DNA of 63,940 nt from Chloroflexota bacterium (GTDB taxonomy: Bacteria > Chloroflexota > Dehalococcoidia > Lucifugimonadales > JACPCK01): contig JACPCK010000014.1 in assembly GCA_016179845.1 (NCBI GenBank), positions 1 through 63,940 on the forward strand, in the 5' to 3' direction. The notes under the pieces are model-generated. The model was given only the letters and a program-made list of their open reading frames with translations, searched no databases and was not told where the DNA came from. The translations under genes were made by a program, and so were the position numbers. Position 1 is the stretch's first letter; each line of letters opens with the position of its first letter. This document shows, piece after piece, positions 7,758 through 16,201 of the stretch.

Positions 7758-7907
7758 ATGCGGGGCCTAAAAAGTCGTGAGACAGCCCAGCTATTTATGG
7801 ACGGGTGGCGACTCCACTACAACTTCTTTAAGCCTCGCGAAGCCTTGTAGGGTAAGACGTCAGCACAGAAGGCCAAGATATAGCCCAATCTATCAGACTG
7901 GGAAGAT
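7758..7907 (+). pseudogene. Remnant of a DDE transposase C-terminus
   Basis: The frame from 7758 reads MRGLKSRETAQLFMDGWRLH, then YNFFKPREAL, a stop, GKTSAQKAKI and another stop. This matches the end of many IS DDE transposases (DGWRxHYNFxRPHxALxGKTPAxxAGI) but is broken by two in-frame stops. It occupies the roughly 300-bp spacer before the unknown two-gene cassette, of which I see nothing else in 7908-8023, and suggests past mobile-element activity there. Confidence 0.65.
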
Positions 7908-8023
7908 GTGTCTAGACTGGATGTAAGACCATTCTCTCATATGCGGGCTAGGACGGAGAGGGATAGAACCTTCCAAGTGAGGCCACTTAGGAATACCCAA
8001 CTTAGAGTCAGAAGGGGTAGTCT

Positions 8024-9304
8024 GTGAGCCAAATACCTAAAGCAAACAGAACCCCTGACGAGCCTGTAAAGAACTTGTTACCTCGCCTCAGTACTCGGCG
8101 GGAGTATTTCGACTACCTCGACCATTGGACGGTCGGGACTGTCGATGACCTGCGGGCGCACATGACCAATCGCGCATTGGTGAAAGCGTACTTGCTGGAG
8201 ACGTCTCGGTCGAATGGTGCTCGGGACGCTATTGCTGCTCTTCGTTCAGCGCTTCAGGATGTAAGCCAAGTAGATGACACCCTTTACCGGCTAAGCTGGT
8301 CTGGGGAAGGCACAGAATGGGCTTTAGTCGAGGTTGAAGACCAACGATACCCTGTGCTGTACACAGCCCTGGACTCGCGTGAGGCCGGCCGCCGTGTCGA
8401 CCACATACTCAACACCTCACCTTTGCTTGACCGGGCATGGTTTGCGGCACCTATGTTTCAGCGTCTTTGGAAGGTAGTAATCGAGGCTTTCCCCGAGCAC
8501 CGATTCAGCCAGATTGTTTTTGAGCACGAGAGCTTATTCGAGGCTTTTGCGGACGATCCTAACCTGGCATCCGGTGATGATGACGATCAGGAAGACGTCC
8601 AAGACACCCAGGATAGAATCGAGGTGGAGCGTCGCCGTGCACGCATGCAGATCACAGAACGGATTGGCAAGCTAGCCAAGGCTTTGTCGAGAATGCGCCC
8701 CGAGTATGAGCCGCTAGAATCAATAGTTCGCCTCCGCATCCCTGCGCCGCGACGAGGGGGCCACGATGTCTATTTCGACGGCCGATTCACAAACCGCAGC
8801 GACTCTATGACATCGCTGCGTCAAACAGTGGGAATGGTCACAAACATCTATCGTCACACTACCGAGGCAGCGGAGGAGGCCTCCTGGCCGAAAAGCTCCG
8901 ATGTCACGACAACCAGAGGGCCCATATCGTTGGGCGCCCCGCTTCTGGTGAAGTTTAGTGAAAGGCTGGAACAGGCTACATTCGAGCGCTGGATCGCCGC
9001 ACTGAAGAGGAAGAACAATCGGTTTCGCTTGTGGGGCAATCCCATTGAGCTGAGCAAAGGGAAGGTTCATCTGTATGCCGTAGACGCGCATTTGTGGCAG
9101 CCGATCGACCTTGAGATTACAAGGGATCACTTGTATGCCATGCTGCCTTCCGGAACATGTGGGAACACGATCCACCGCCTTGTGACCAACATCCAGAGGT
9201 TTGTTGACCCAAAGTTAGAGACCTACATAGGGGACCAATCCTACGAGGCGTTCATCGCCAATGCCCCAGTGAACCAGACCAGCGGAGAGTCTACCAGTGG
9301 CTGA
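8024..9304 (+). CDS. Unknown protein, first gene of a two-gene cassette
   Basis: Encodes 426 aa from a GTG start; an RBS-like AGAAGGGG lies about ten bases upstream. I do not recognise a family. No signal peptide or membrane segment is visible, so it is probably cytoplasmic. An acidic linker (SGDDDDQEDVQDTQDR, around residue 185-200) is followed by a charged, probably helical stretch (IEVERRRARMQITERIGKLA). The C-terminal half is mixed alpha/beta with several Trp and aromatic residues. Its stop overlaps the start of the next gene by eight bases, so the two are surely coupled. Base composition looks less GC-rich than the neighbouring gcv genes, and a transposase remnant lies just upstream, which suggests acquisition by transfer. 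Confidence 0.7.
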   Translation: MSQIPKANRTPDEPVKNLLPRLSTRREYFDYLDHWTVGTVDDLRAHMTNRALVKAYLLETSRSNGARDAIAALRSALQDVSQVDDTLYRLSWSGEGTEWALVEVEDQRYPVLYTALDSREAGRRVDHILNTSPLLDRAWFAAPMFQRLWKVVIEAFPEHRFSQIVFEHESLFEAFADDPNLASGDDDDQEDVQDTQDRIEVERRRARMQITERIGKLAKALSRMRPEYEPLESIVRLRIPAPRRGGHDVYFDGRFTNRSDSMTSLRQTVGMVTNIYRHTTEAAEEASWPKSSDVTTTRGPISLGAPLLVKFSERLEQATFERWIAALKRKNNRFRLWGNPIELSKGKVHLYAVDAHLWQPIDLEITRDHLYAMLPSGTCGNTIHRLVTNIQRFVDPKLETYIGDQSYEAFIANAPVNQTSGESTSG

Positions 9305-10316
9305 TTCAACACTAGCGCGAGACAACCTGTTTCAGCTGAATGTTTTGCTTTGGGCATGCTCGCCGCAACCTGCGAGTGCGCCCGTGACACCAGTCCTCTT
9401 TAACGCTGGCTACGGGCTCTGGTCTGTAGAACAACCGCTTGACGCTGGGGTTGCGGAATTAGCACGCCTTCGCAGCGCTGCTATAGATATCCGGCCGAAT
9501 CCCGTTGTGGACGTGGTGCTTCATCAGGACACGAGACGAGAATACGTGCTCGTTGAATGCAAACCCTCGTCTTTTGGGATTGGCTCCGAGTGGGCTCCGC
9601 AGGCGAGAGGAATTATCGTAGCCGGCGGAAACGCCGCGGCACGACTGGGACTGAGTGGTCACCTTACGGCAGAAGCGTGTTACTTGGTGCCAGCGGAGGA
9701 CGCCGGGGCAGTAGACCGCACCCTCCTAGAGCTTGCCGGGCAGGTTGCGGCACAGGGCCTTCCGACATGCTCAACGGCGCCGATAGGTCTCTCACTGAGA
9801 GCGGACGGTGTCTATCTGGGATTGCCGAGCAATCCGCAGGGCACTAGCCAGATGCCACGCTCCTGTGTCCCAGAGAAAAGGGTTGTGGCAGTTCAGTCGG
9901 ATGAGGACCCCAGACCCCTTTACATTATCCCGTGGATACCGGACGCCCCAGAAGAAACCGACCTTACAGCTTTCAGAGAGAAAGTTCGATCTGAGCTCCT
10001 CGCCCGGTTAGGCAGGGGTCCAGTGGGGAGTCAGCTTACTTTCACATTTGAGGAGTTGCTGGATGCGGTAACGCGTGGCGTGTTCCGGTATTGGCGCGAC
10101 AGGGACTCTTTGACAGGCCGAGTATTCCCTATGCTTGGACAGCTGCTTGGGGTCCTTCTAGGCGACGATCCTCGAGCGAGTGTGGGTAGACGCGAGATGA
10201 ATGTCAATGTCAACACGGAAAAGGACCAACAGGAGTTGATGGAGCGGGTTCGGACGGCTGCGCTTCCGCAGAAACTCCCAGAGGGTATTCAACTTCCGAT
10301 GGAAGGACAAACATGA
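9297..10316 (+). CDS. Unknown protein with PD-(D/E)XK-nuclease-like signature, second gene of the cassette
   Basis: Encodes 339 aa from a GTG start inside the end of the previous gene. Residues 69-90 read PVVDVVLHQ...EYVLVECKPS, so D72 and the pair E87-x-K89 are spaced as in the D...(E)xK active site of restriction-like nucleases, on two predicted beta strands. This is pattern recognition only; the rest of the protein (for example FTFEELLDAVTRGVFRYW and the C-terminal charged region) matches nothing I know. If the motif is real it would be a metal-dependent nuclease or an inactive relative acting with its partner at 8024. Such pairs inserted near transposase debris often belong to defence islands, but no other defence gene is adjacent. 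Confidence 0.65.
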   Translation: MADSTLARDNLFQLNVLLWACSPQPASAPVTPVLFNAGYGLWSVEQPLDAGVAELARLRSAAIDIRPNPVVDVVLHQDTRREYVLVECKPSSFGIGSEWAPQARGIIVAGGNAAARLGLSGHLTAEACYLVPAEDAGAVDRTLLELAGQVAAQGLPTCSTAPIGLSLRADGVYLGLPSNPQGTSQMPRSCVPEKRVVAVQSDEDPRPLYIIPWIPDAPEETDLTAFREKVRSELLARLGRGPVGSQLTFTFEELLDAVTRGVFRYWRDRDSLTGRVFPMLGQLLGVLLGDDPRASVGRREMNVNVNTEKDQQELMERVRTAALPQKLPEGIQLPMEGQT

Positions 10317-10391
10317 CCACCTTGAGGACTTTCTTGACATCCCAACGAAAGGGCAGATAACATCGATTGAGCCCTCCGCCGCGGAGGCCCT

Positions 10392-11501
10392 TTGAGAGCT
10401 GAGGCACATAGCCAGCCCCTGCTACGGACATCCCTCTACGACGCCCATGTGGCCCTGGGAGCCCGTATGGTGCCCTTCAGTGGGTGGGAGATGCCCCTCC
10501 AGTACACCAGCATCCTGGCTGAGGTGCGGGCCGTTCGAGGTCACTGTGGCATCTTCGACGTCTCCCACATGGGGCGTATACACATCACGGGGCCCAAGGC
10601 TGCATCCTTGCTTCACAAGCTTCTCGCCGCCGATGTCCTGGCCTTGCAGGAGGGGAGGTCCCGCTACTCGTTTCTGCTTAACGAGGGGGGCGGCATCATA
10701 GACGACACCATCCTTTACAGGGAGGGGCGGGACTCCTTTATCCTGGTGTGCAATGCCGCCAACCGCCCTGCGGTCTTGGAGTGGATAGGACGCTGGGCTG
10801 CCCCGCAGGGAGCTGTGGCTGTGCAGGACAGAACCGTTGGCACGGCCATGGTGGCCTTCCAGGGGCCCCGAGCCCTGCCTCTGGCACTATCGCTGAGTCC
10901 TCTGCTTGATGGGCTTCGGCCTTTCACCTTCACCCGCACACAGATACTGGGTAGCGAGTGCATGATGGCCCGTACCGGCTATACCGGTGAGGATGGGGTG
11001 GAGTTCATTCTGCCCGCCGAGGCGGGCCCATTGATCTGGCGGGCCCTTCAAGAGATGGGGGCGGCGCCTTGTGGCCTGGGGGCGAGAGACGTGCTGCGTC
11101 TGGAGGCGGGGCTCATGCTTCACGGCAGCGACATTACCCCTTCTACCACGCCCCTGGAGGCCGGGCTGGACCGCTTTGTCAGCCTGGACAAGGAGGATTT
11201 CATAGGGGCCCAGACCTTGAGGGACCAGAAGCGGTCAGGTGTCAGCCGGAGGTTGGTGGGCTTCAGGTTGCTGGCTCGGGGCATCCCTCGTCACGGCTAT
11301 CCTATCTTGAACGGAACGAGGGTGGTAGGCGAGGTGACCAGCGGGGCCTATTCGCCTACCCTTGACATGGATATCGGCATGGGCTATGTTGCATTGACGC
11401 TTTCAGCCGTCGGCACCCGGCTACAGGTAGACATAAGAGGTAGAAAAGTGGAGGCGGAGGTAGTACCTCTGCCTTTTTATGCCAGGAGGCCAGCCCGATG
11501 A
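10392..11501 (+). CDS. gcvT: Glycine cleavage system T protein (aminomethyltransferase)
   Basis: Encodes 369 aa from a TTG at 10392; GCGGAGG lies a few bases upstream and the protein then starts at the family's usual position (LRTSLYDAHVALGARMVPFS). The folate-binding GcvT core includes GIFDVSHMGRI and the C-terminal barrel ends RRLVGFRL and SPTLDMDIGMGYV. It transfers the methylene group of the lipoyl-bound aminomethyl to tetrahydrofolate and releases ammonia. It is the first of four overlapping or adjacent gcv genes; gcvH begins within its last codons. No separate lpd gene is present in the window. Confidence 0.95.
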   Translation: MRAEAHSQPLLRTSLYDAHVALGARMVPFSGWEMPLQYTSILAEVRAVRGHCGIFDVSHMGRIHITGPKAASLLHKLLAADVLALQEGRSRYSFLLNEGGGIIDDTILYREGRDSFILVCNAANRPAVLEWIGRWAAPQGAVAVQDRTVGTAMVAFQGPRALPLALSLSPLLDGLRPFTFTRTQILGSECMMARTGYTGEDGVEFILPAEAGPLIWRALQEMGAAPCGLGARDVLRLEAGLMLHGSDITPSTTPLEAGLDRFVSLDKEDFIGAQTLRDQKRSGVSRRLVGFRLLARGIPRHGYPILNGTRVVGEVTSGAYSPTLDMDIGMGYVALTLSAVGTRLQVDIRGRKVEAEVVPLPFYARRPAR

Positions 11502-11899
11502 GCTACCCACAGGCCTTTCGCTACTCCAAAGAGCATGAGTGGGTGCGTTTGGATGAAGACGGCACCGCTGTGGTGGGCGTTACCCACTTTGCCCAGGAGC
11601 AACTGGGGGACATCGTCTACCTGGCCCTGCCTGAGCCGGGGACCTCTGTCGTCCAGTTCGCTAAGCTGGGAGAGGTGGAGTCGGTAAAGGCGGTCTCCGA
11701 CATCTTCTCACCGCTGGGCGGGACCGTGCTGGAGGTCAACAAGGAGGCCGTGGACCACCCGGAGGTGGTAAATCAGGAGCCCCATGGGAGGGGTTGGCTG
11801 GTAAAGCTGAAGCCTGGCGACCTGGGAGGGGTCAGGAACCTCATGACGGCTCAGGAGTATGAGGCCTTCCTGGCTGCTGACGGGACCAAGAGGCATTAG
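11498..11899 (+). CDS. gcvH: Glycine cleavage system H protein
   Basis: Encodes 133 aa, start overlapping the gcvT stop (ATGA). The lipoylation site is the lysine in GEVESVKAVSD, in the hairpin of the lipoyl domain; KEHEWVRLDEDGTAVVGVT is the conserved N-terminus. The H protein shuttles the aminomethyl group between the P, T and L proteins. It lies between gcvT and the two P-subunit genes, all apparently one transcript. Confidence 0.96.
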   Translation: MSYPQAFRYSKEHEWVRLDEDGTAVVGVTHFAQEQLGDIVYLALPEPGTSVVQFAKLGEVESVKAVSDIFSPLGGTVLEVNKEAVDHPEVVNQEPHGRGWLVKLKPGDLGGVRNLMTAQEYEAFLAADGTKRH

Positions 11900-11917
11900 C
11901 CCGTGGCAGGAGCCCTC

Positions 11918-13252
11918 ATGGAAGGCCCCGGTCCCAGTTGGCCCTACCTGCCCAATACACCCTCTGACCGGCAGGAGATGCTCCGCGCCATCGGCGTCTC
12001 CTCTGTAGAGGACCTCTTCGCCGACATCCCTGACGAGCTGCTCAACCCTGCTTTGCAGTTGCCCACTCCCGCGGCCGAGCTGGATGTAAGGCGGGAGGTG
12101 GAGGCCCTGGCCCGTCAGAACGCCTCGCCGGGGGGCTACTCCTATTTCCTGGGAGGGGGGGCCTATCGCCACTTCATCCCCAGCCTGGTGGGCAGGATCA
12201 CCAGCCGAGGGGAGTTGGCTACCTGCTACACTCCCTACCAGCCTGAGGTAAGCCAGGGCACCCTTCAGGCAACCTACGAGTTCCAGTCCCTGGTCTGTGG
12301 GCTCACAGCTATGGATGTGGCCAATGCGGGGATGTACGACGGCGCCACGGCCCTGGCCGAGGCGGTCCTCATGGCCTGTCGGGTTACGGGCCGTGACAGG
12401 GCGATTGCTCTGGACACCCTGTCACCTCGCTACAAGAGGGTGATAGAGACCTACGTGCGTCCTCAGGGCATCACTGTGGATATGGTTCCCTTCACCGTGC
12501 CTGAGGTGCCGGATGATGCAGCCTGTCTGGTGGCCCAGTACCCTAACTTCCTCGGCAACATAGAGGACCTGGCCTTCCTGGAGAGGAAGGCCCATGAGAA
12601 GAAGGCCCTCTTGGTGGTATCCGTGGACCCTATTGCGCTCGGCTTATTCAAGTCCCCCGGCGAGTATGCCGCCGATGTTGTCACCGGAGAGTGCCAGCCG
12701 CTGGGCATCGGCCTCTCCTTCGGCGGGCCCTACGTGGGCCTCTTCGCCTGCCGGGAGCGGTACGTGCGGCAGATGCCGGGGCGCATCGTAGGTCGAACAA
12801 CGGACTCTCAGGGGCGAACTGGCTACGTCCTCACTCTCCAGACCCGCGAGCAACACATCCGCCGGGAGAGGGCCACCAGCAACATCTGCACCTCCGAGGC
12901 CCTCGTCGCTACAAGCGCTGCCATATACCTGGCCGCCCTTGGCAGACAGGGCCTGCGACGCGTCGCCGAGCTTTGTTATCACAAGGCCCACTACGCCGCC
13001 TCCCTCATCCGGGAGGTGCCGGGGTACAAGCTTCCTTTCCAAGCGCCTTTTTTCAAGGAGTTCATTGTCCAGGTTCCTGCCCCTGTCAAGGAGATCAACC
13101 GCCGTCTCCTGGACAGGAAGATCATCGGTGGCCTCGACATCAGCGACCTGGTTCCCAACGGCATGCTCCTTTGTGTCACCGAGATGAACACGAAGGAAGA
13201 GATCCATGCCCTGCGAGATGCTCTGGCCTGGGCGGCCAGGGAGGCGAGATGA
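11918..13252 (+). CDS. gcvPA: Glycine dehydrogenase (decarboxylating) subunit 1
   Basis: The ATG at 11918 has GGCAGGAGC just upstream and is preferred over an in-frame GTG at 11903. The product is 444 aa, the N-terminal half of P protein in species with a split enzyme. Typical segments include YLPNTPSDRQEML, YTPYQPEVSQGTLQ and AMDVANAGMYDGATA. With subunit 2 it decarboxylates glycine and loads the lipoyl arm of GcvH. The stop overlaps the start of gcvPB (ATGA), which fits equal synthesis of the two subunits. Confidence 0.94.
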   Translation: MEGPGPSWPYLPNTPSDRQEMLRAIGVSSVEDLFADIPDELLNPALQLPTPAAELDVRREVEALARQNASPGGYSYFLGGGAYRHFIPSLVGRITSRGELATCYTPYQPEVSQGTLQATYEFQSLVCGLTAMDVANAGMYDGATALAEAVLMACRVTGRDRAIALDTLSPRYKRVIETYVRPQGITVDMVPFTVPEVPDDAACLVAQYPNFLGNIEDLAFLERKAHEKKALLVVSVDPIALGLFKSPGEYAADVVTGECQPLGIGLSFGGPYVGLFACRERYVRQMPGRIVGRTTDSQGRTGYVLTLQTREQHIRRERATSNICTSEALVATSAAIYLAALGRQGLRRVAELCYHKAHYAASLIREVPGYKLPFQAPFFKEFIVQVPAPVKEINRRLLDRKIIGGLDISDLVPNGMLLCVTEMNTKEEIHALRDALAWAAREAR

Positions 13253-14745
13253 GGCAGCCTCCTGGGGAGGAGTCCGGCCTCTGCCGTGAGTCGGGGCTCA
13301 CCCTGCTCATGGACCAGAGCAGGCCCGGACGCGTGGGCGCCTCGCTGCCGGAGCTGGATGTGCCGCCGCAGGAGCTGCCACCAGACGATTTGCTGCGGCG
13401 GGACCTACCTCTTCCAGAGGTATCGGAGCCAGAGGTCGTACGCTATTTCACCCGACTTTCCCAGATGAACTTCTCGGTGGATACCAACTTCTACCCGCTG
13501 GGCTCGTGCACCATGAAGTACAACCCCAAGTGGCATGACGACGTGGCGGCCATGCCGGGCATGGCCGATATCCATCCCCTCCAGCCTGAGGAGACGGTAC
13601 AGGGGTCCCTGGAGCTCATGTACCGGCTTCAAAGGTACATATGCGAGATCGCGGGCCTGGCCGAGAGCTCCCTGTCCACCCTGGCTGGGGCGCAGGGGGA
13701 GTTGGCTGGCGTCCTCATGATGAGGGCCTACCACCTTGACCGAGGGGACCGCCAGAGAAAGGTGATACTGATACCCGACAGCGCCCACGGCACCAACCCC
13801 GCTTCCGCGGCCATGGGCGGGTTTTCCGTGGTGTCCATCCCATCGACTGCTCAGGGCGACATGGACCTGGAAGCCCTGAGCAGCGCAGCCTCCCCGGAGG
13901 TGGCCGGCTTGATGATAACGCTGCCCAGCACTCTGGGCCTCTTCGATCGCCACATCCGGGAGATATGTCAGATCGTTCATCGGTGTGGCGGCCTCGTATA
14001 CGGCGACGGGGCCAACATGAACGCCCTGCTGGGGAAGGTAACACTGGGCGCCCTGGGTTTTGACATCGTTCACCTGAACCTGCACAAGACCTTCTCCACG
14101 CCCCACGGTGGTGGCGGCCCTGGCGCCGGGCCCGTGTGTGTGGCCCAGCATCTTGCCCAGTTTCTTCCAGCCCCCGTGGTCGAGGAGTTTCGCTCGACGG
14201 ATGAGCGCTGCTACCGCTTTGCCACGCCGGAGCAGTCCATAGGACTCGCCGGGGCCTTCCACGGCAATTTCGGCGTGCTGCTGAGGGCCTACTGCTACAT
14301 CCGCTCCATGGGAAAGGCAGGGCTCCGGCAGGCCAGCGAGGACGCGGTGCTCAACGCCAACTACCTCCTCAGCCGCCTGAGGGATGTTTATCACCTGCCT
14401 TACGACCGCCGGTGCATGCATGAGGTGGTCTTCTCCGCCCGAAATCAGAAGGCCGGTGGAGTGAGGGCCCTGGACATTGCAAAACGCCTCCTGGATTTTG
14501 GCATCCACCCACCGACCATGTACTTCCCTCTGACGGTGGAAGAGGCTCTCATGATTGAGCCCACGGAGACGGAGAGCAAGGAGACCCTGGACTATTTCAT
14601 CGATGTTATGAGGCAGGTGGCCAAAGAGGCCCAGGAGAAGCCAGAGGTCTTGAAGTTGGCCCCTCATCATACGCCCGTGTCCCGTCTGGATGAGGCGAAG
14701 GCGGCCCGCCAGCCGGACCTGCGCTGGCGCAATAGGAAGGGATAG
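13249..14745 (+). CDS. gcvPB: Glycine dehydrogenase (decarboxylating) subunit 2
   Basis: Encodes 498 aa from the ATG that overlaps the gcvPA stop. A much longer open frame exists upstream but is only the shadow of gcvPA. The PLP-binding lysine is in NLHKTFSTPHGGGGPGAGP; FYPLGSCTMKYNPK is another family hallmark. It is the catalytic half of the split P protein. The gene ends the gcv cluster and is followed at six bases by repeat copy B. Confidence 0.95.
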   Translation: MRQPPGEESGLCRESGLTLLMDQSRPGRVGASLPELDVPPQELPPDDLLRRDLPLPEVSEPEVVRYFTRLSQMNFSVDTNFYPLGSCTMKYNPKWHDDVAAMPGMADIHPLQPEETVQGSLELMYRLQRYICEIAGLAESSLSTLAGAQGELAGVLMMRAYHLDRGDRQRKVILIPDSAHGTNPASAAMGGFSVVSIPSTAQGDMDLEALSSAASPEVAGLMITLPSTLGLFDRHIREICQIVHRCGGLVYGDGANMNALLGKVTLGALGFDIVHLNLHKTFSTPHGGGGPGAGPVCVAQHLAQFLPAPVVEEFRSTDERCYRFATPEQSIGLAGAFHGNFGVLLRAYCYIRSMGKAGLRQASEDAVLNANYLLSRLRDVYHLPYDRRCMHEVVFSARNQKAGGVRALDIAKRLLDFGIHPPTMYFPLTVEEALMIEPTETESKETLDYFIDVMRQVAKEAQEKPEVLKLAPHHTPVSRLDEAKAARQPDLRWRNRKG

Positions 14746-14750
14746 TACCC

Positions 14751-14925
14751 TTAGCAGGCTGCTGAAAAAGGGAAGTCCAGATCCCGACAAGTCGGGATTG
14801 GCGGGGGCCTGGGGGGCACCCCCAGATACAATTTCCACCCCCTTCCTGGCCAGAGCCTGTCCTGAGTCTGGCGAAGGAAAGGGGGCTAGGGGGATGGTCG
14901 AAAGGGTTTTTTGTCACCCTGTTAA
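14751..14925. repeat. MITE-like repeat, copy B (175 bp)
   Basis: Runs from TTAGCAGGCTGCTGAAAAA to TTTTTTGTCACCCTGTTAA, inverted relative to copy A. The interior shows ATCCCGACAAGTCGGGATTGG and a CCTGTCCTGAGTCTGGCGAAGG segment. It begins six bases after the gcvPB stop. DNA from 14926 to 15009 shows nothing further. Confidence 0.75.
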
Positions 14926-15009
14926 GGCCGCATCAAAAAGGTAGAATTTCCTGGTGGGATATTCCTGACGGACGGGGGAGGAGATTCAGGCATAGTGTGG
15001 GCCTGTCCC

Positions 15010-15060
15010 AAAAAAATCGCCCTGCGTGAATTCACCGCAAACGGGCGACGCAGGGCGATC
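15010..15060 (-). terminator. Rho-independent terminator of the 19-codon gene
   Basis: On the minus strand ATCGCCCTGCGT pairs perfectly with ACGCAGGGCGAT across a 20-base loop and runs into seven T residues. It starts about ten bases after the TAA of the micro-ORF, so it defines the end of a very short transcript of roughly 140 nt. Confidence 0.85.
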
Positions 15061-15070
15061 TTGGTTCTCG

Positions 15071-15130
15071 TTACTTCTTCTTGGTGATGGGCTTCTTACC
15101 GCCGGCCTTTGCTCCCTTCTTGGCACGCAC
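15071..15130 (-). CDS. Lysine-rich 19-residue micro-protein with its own promoter and terminator
   Basis: GTG at 15130 begins MRAKKGAKAGGKKPITKKK and a TAA. A strong Shine-Dalgarno, AAAGGGGGTGAT, ends a few bases before the start. A consensus promoter lies at 15156-15184 and a strong terminator follows at 15010-15060, so the gene is a complete single-cistron unit of about 140 nt. The product has nine lysines plus one arginine, and no acidic residue, and resembles nucleic-acid-binding tails of ribosomal or histone-like proteins. I recognise no family. The unit could instead be a small RNA whose ORF is incidental, but the placed RBS argues for translation. Confidence 0.6.
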   Translation of the reverse strand: MRAKKGAKAGGKKPITKKK

Positions 15131-15155
15131 GTTTATCACCCCCTTTCGCCAGAAA

Positions 15156-15184
15156 ACCGTAGCAGAATCCGCAACCGTTGTCAA
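15156..15184 (-). promoter_or_regulatory. Sigma-70 promoter of the 19-codon gene
   Basis: Minus strand: TTGACA (15184-15179), a 17-base spacer, TACGGT (15161-15156). It is one of the best -35 matches in the window, and the predicted start near 15149 leaves a leader of about 20 nt holding only the RBS. Confidence 0.7.
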
Positions 15185-15322
15185 TGATTTTAGGCCCCTT
15201 CTTAGGCCAGATGGGGAAAATTGGGCAGCTTTTCCGCCAGAGCCAAGAGGTTGCAAAGCGAAGTGCGCCTGTCGTAACAGCCCCCTCTGTATTGGCCGAG
15301 ATGATCTAGACGCCCTCTGCAG

Positions 15323-16201
15323 ATGCTGATAAAATTGCTGTTAGGAAAGGCCGAAGAGATGGTAGGCGAAAAGGGGGACATGCCCTTGGATCAGGATTTT
15401 TCCTTTCGAAGCTTTGCGCAGCACACCTTTTATGGGAAGGTGAACCTGGACCTGCTGGAGCAGGCCGGGATCGGGCCCGGTCAGAGGGTGGTAGAGCTGG
15501 CCTGTGGGACCGGAGCAGTAACCCGCCTTATCCTGGAAAGGCTTCGTGGTGCCAAGGAGAGCCTCGTCATCGCTATAGACCACTCGGCCCTGGCCATAAA
15601 ACAGGCCATGGAGGAGTTGAAGAACGTCAGAGCCTCGGCGGTGCAGTTTATCCAGAGCAAGGCTGAGGAATTGCCCAAGGTGGTCCAAGGGAGGGTGGAC
15701 GCCGTCATCTTCTGTAATGGCATTCACTATATTCCGGATAAAGAGACCCTTGTGGAGCGTGTCTCACAGACCCTCAAGCCGGGGGGCACTTTCGCATTCA
15801 ACACCTCCTTCTTCCAGGGCGCTCAGCCGCCGGAGACCCAGCAGTTCTACCGGCGCTGGATGCTTAAGGCCCTGCGTATCCTTAAAGAGAAGCACGGCCT
15901 GAGCCTGCCGCACGGGCAGAAGGTTGAGGCGCGCCGCTACCTGACGCCGGAGCAGTATGTGGCCTTGGTAGAGGGGCACAGCCTACAACTGAAGGGAAAA
16001 GAGGTCAAGGAGGTCCCGGTGCCTCTGGAGGCGTGGCTCGACATAAGTAGCTACCAGGACTTCATTGAGGGCATCCTGCCGGGCCTGCCCCTGTCCATAG
16101 CGCGCCAGGTGCTTCAGGAGGGGGTAACCCGGACCTTTGAGGAGTTGGGCATCCAGTCGGTACCCCGCAACTGGCTTGCCATTGTGGCCGTCAAGGCCTA
16201 G
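15323..16201 (+). CDS. Class I SAM-dependent methyltransferase
   Basis: Up to 292 aa. Motif I is [12 protein letters not shown], followed by an acidic loop ([14 protein letters not shown]) and a post-motif hydrophobic strand ([14 protein letters not shown]) as in ubiquinone/biotin-type methyltransferases. Start is uncertain: the ATG at 15323 gives the full frame, while the ATG at 15380 follows AAAAGGGGGAC and would give about 273 aa starting [20 protein letters not shown]. The substrate is unknown. Its end overlaps the convergent end of carB by 11 bases, so no terminator separates the two. Confidence 0.8.
   Translation: MLIKLLLGKAEEMVGEKGDMPLDQDFSFRSFAQHTFYGKVNLDLLEQAGIGPGQRVVELACGTGAVTRLILERLRGAKESLVIAIDHSALAIKQAMEELKNVRASAVQFIQSKAEELPKVVQGRVDAVIFCNGIHYIPDKETLVERVSQTLKPGGTFAFNTSFFQGAQPPETQQFYRRWMLKALRILKEKHGLSLPHGQKVEARRYLTPEQYVALVEGHSLQLKGKEVKEVPVPLEAWLDISSYQDFIEGILPGLPLSIARQVLQEGVTRTFEELGIQSVPRNWLAIVAVKA

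Noticed and set aside
12691-13248. N-terminal extension of the gcvPB frame
   Set aside because: It is the +1 frame of gcvPA; the real start at 13249 overlaps the gcvPA stop and matches the family.
13405-14838. 477-codon open frame on the minus strand
   Set aside because: It is the antisense of gcvPB; long spurious frames are common in GC-rich genes and it has no family features.
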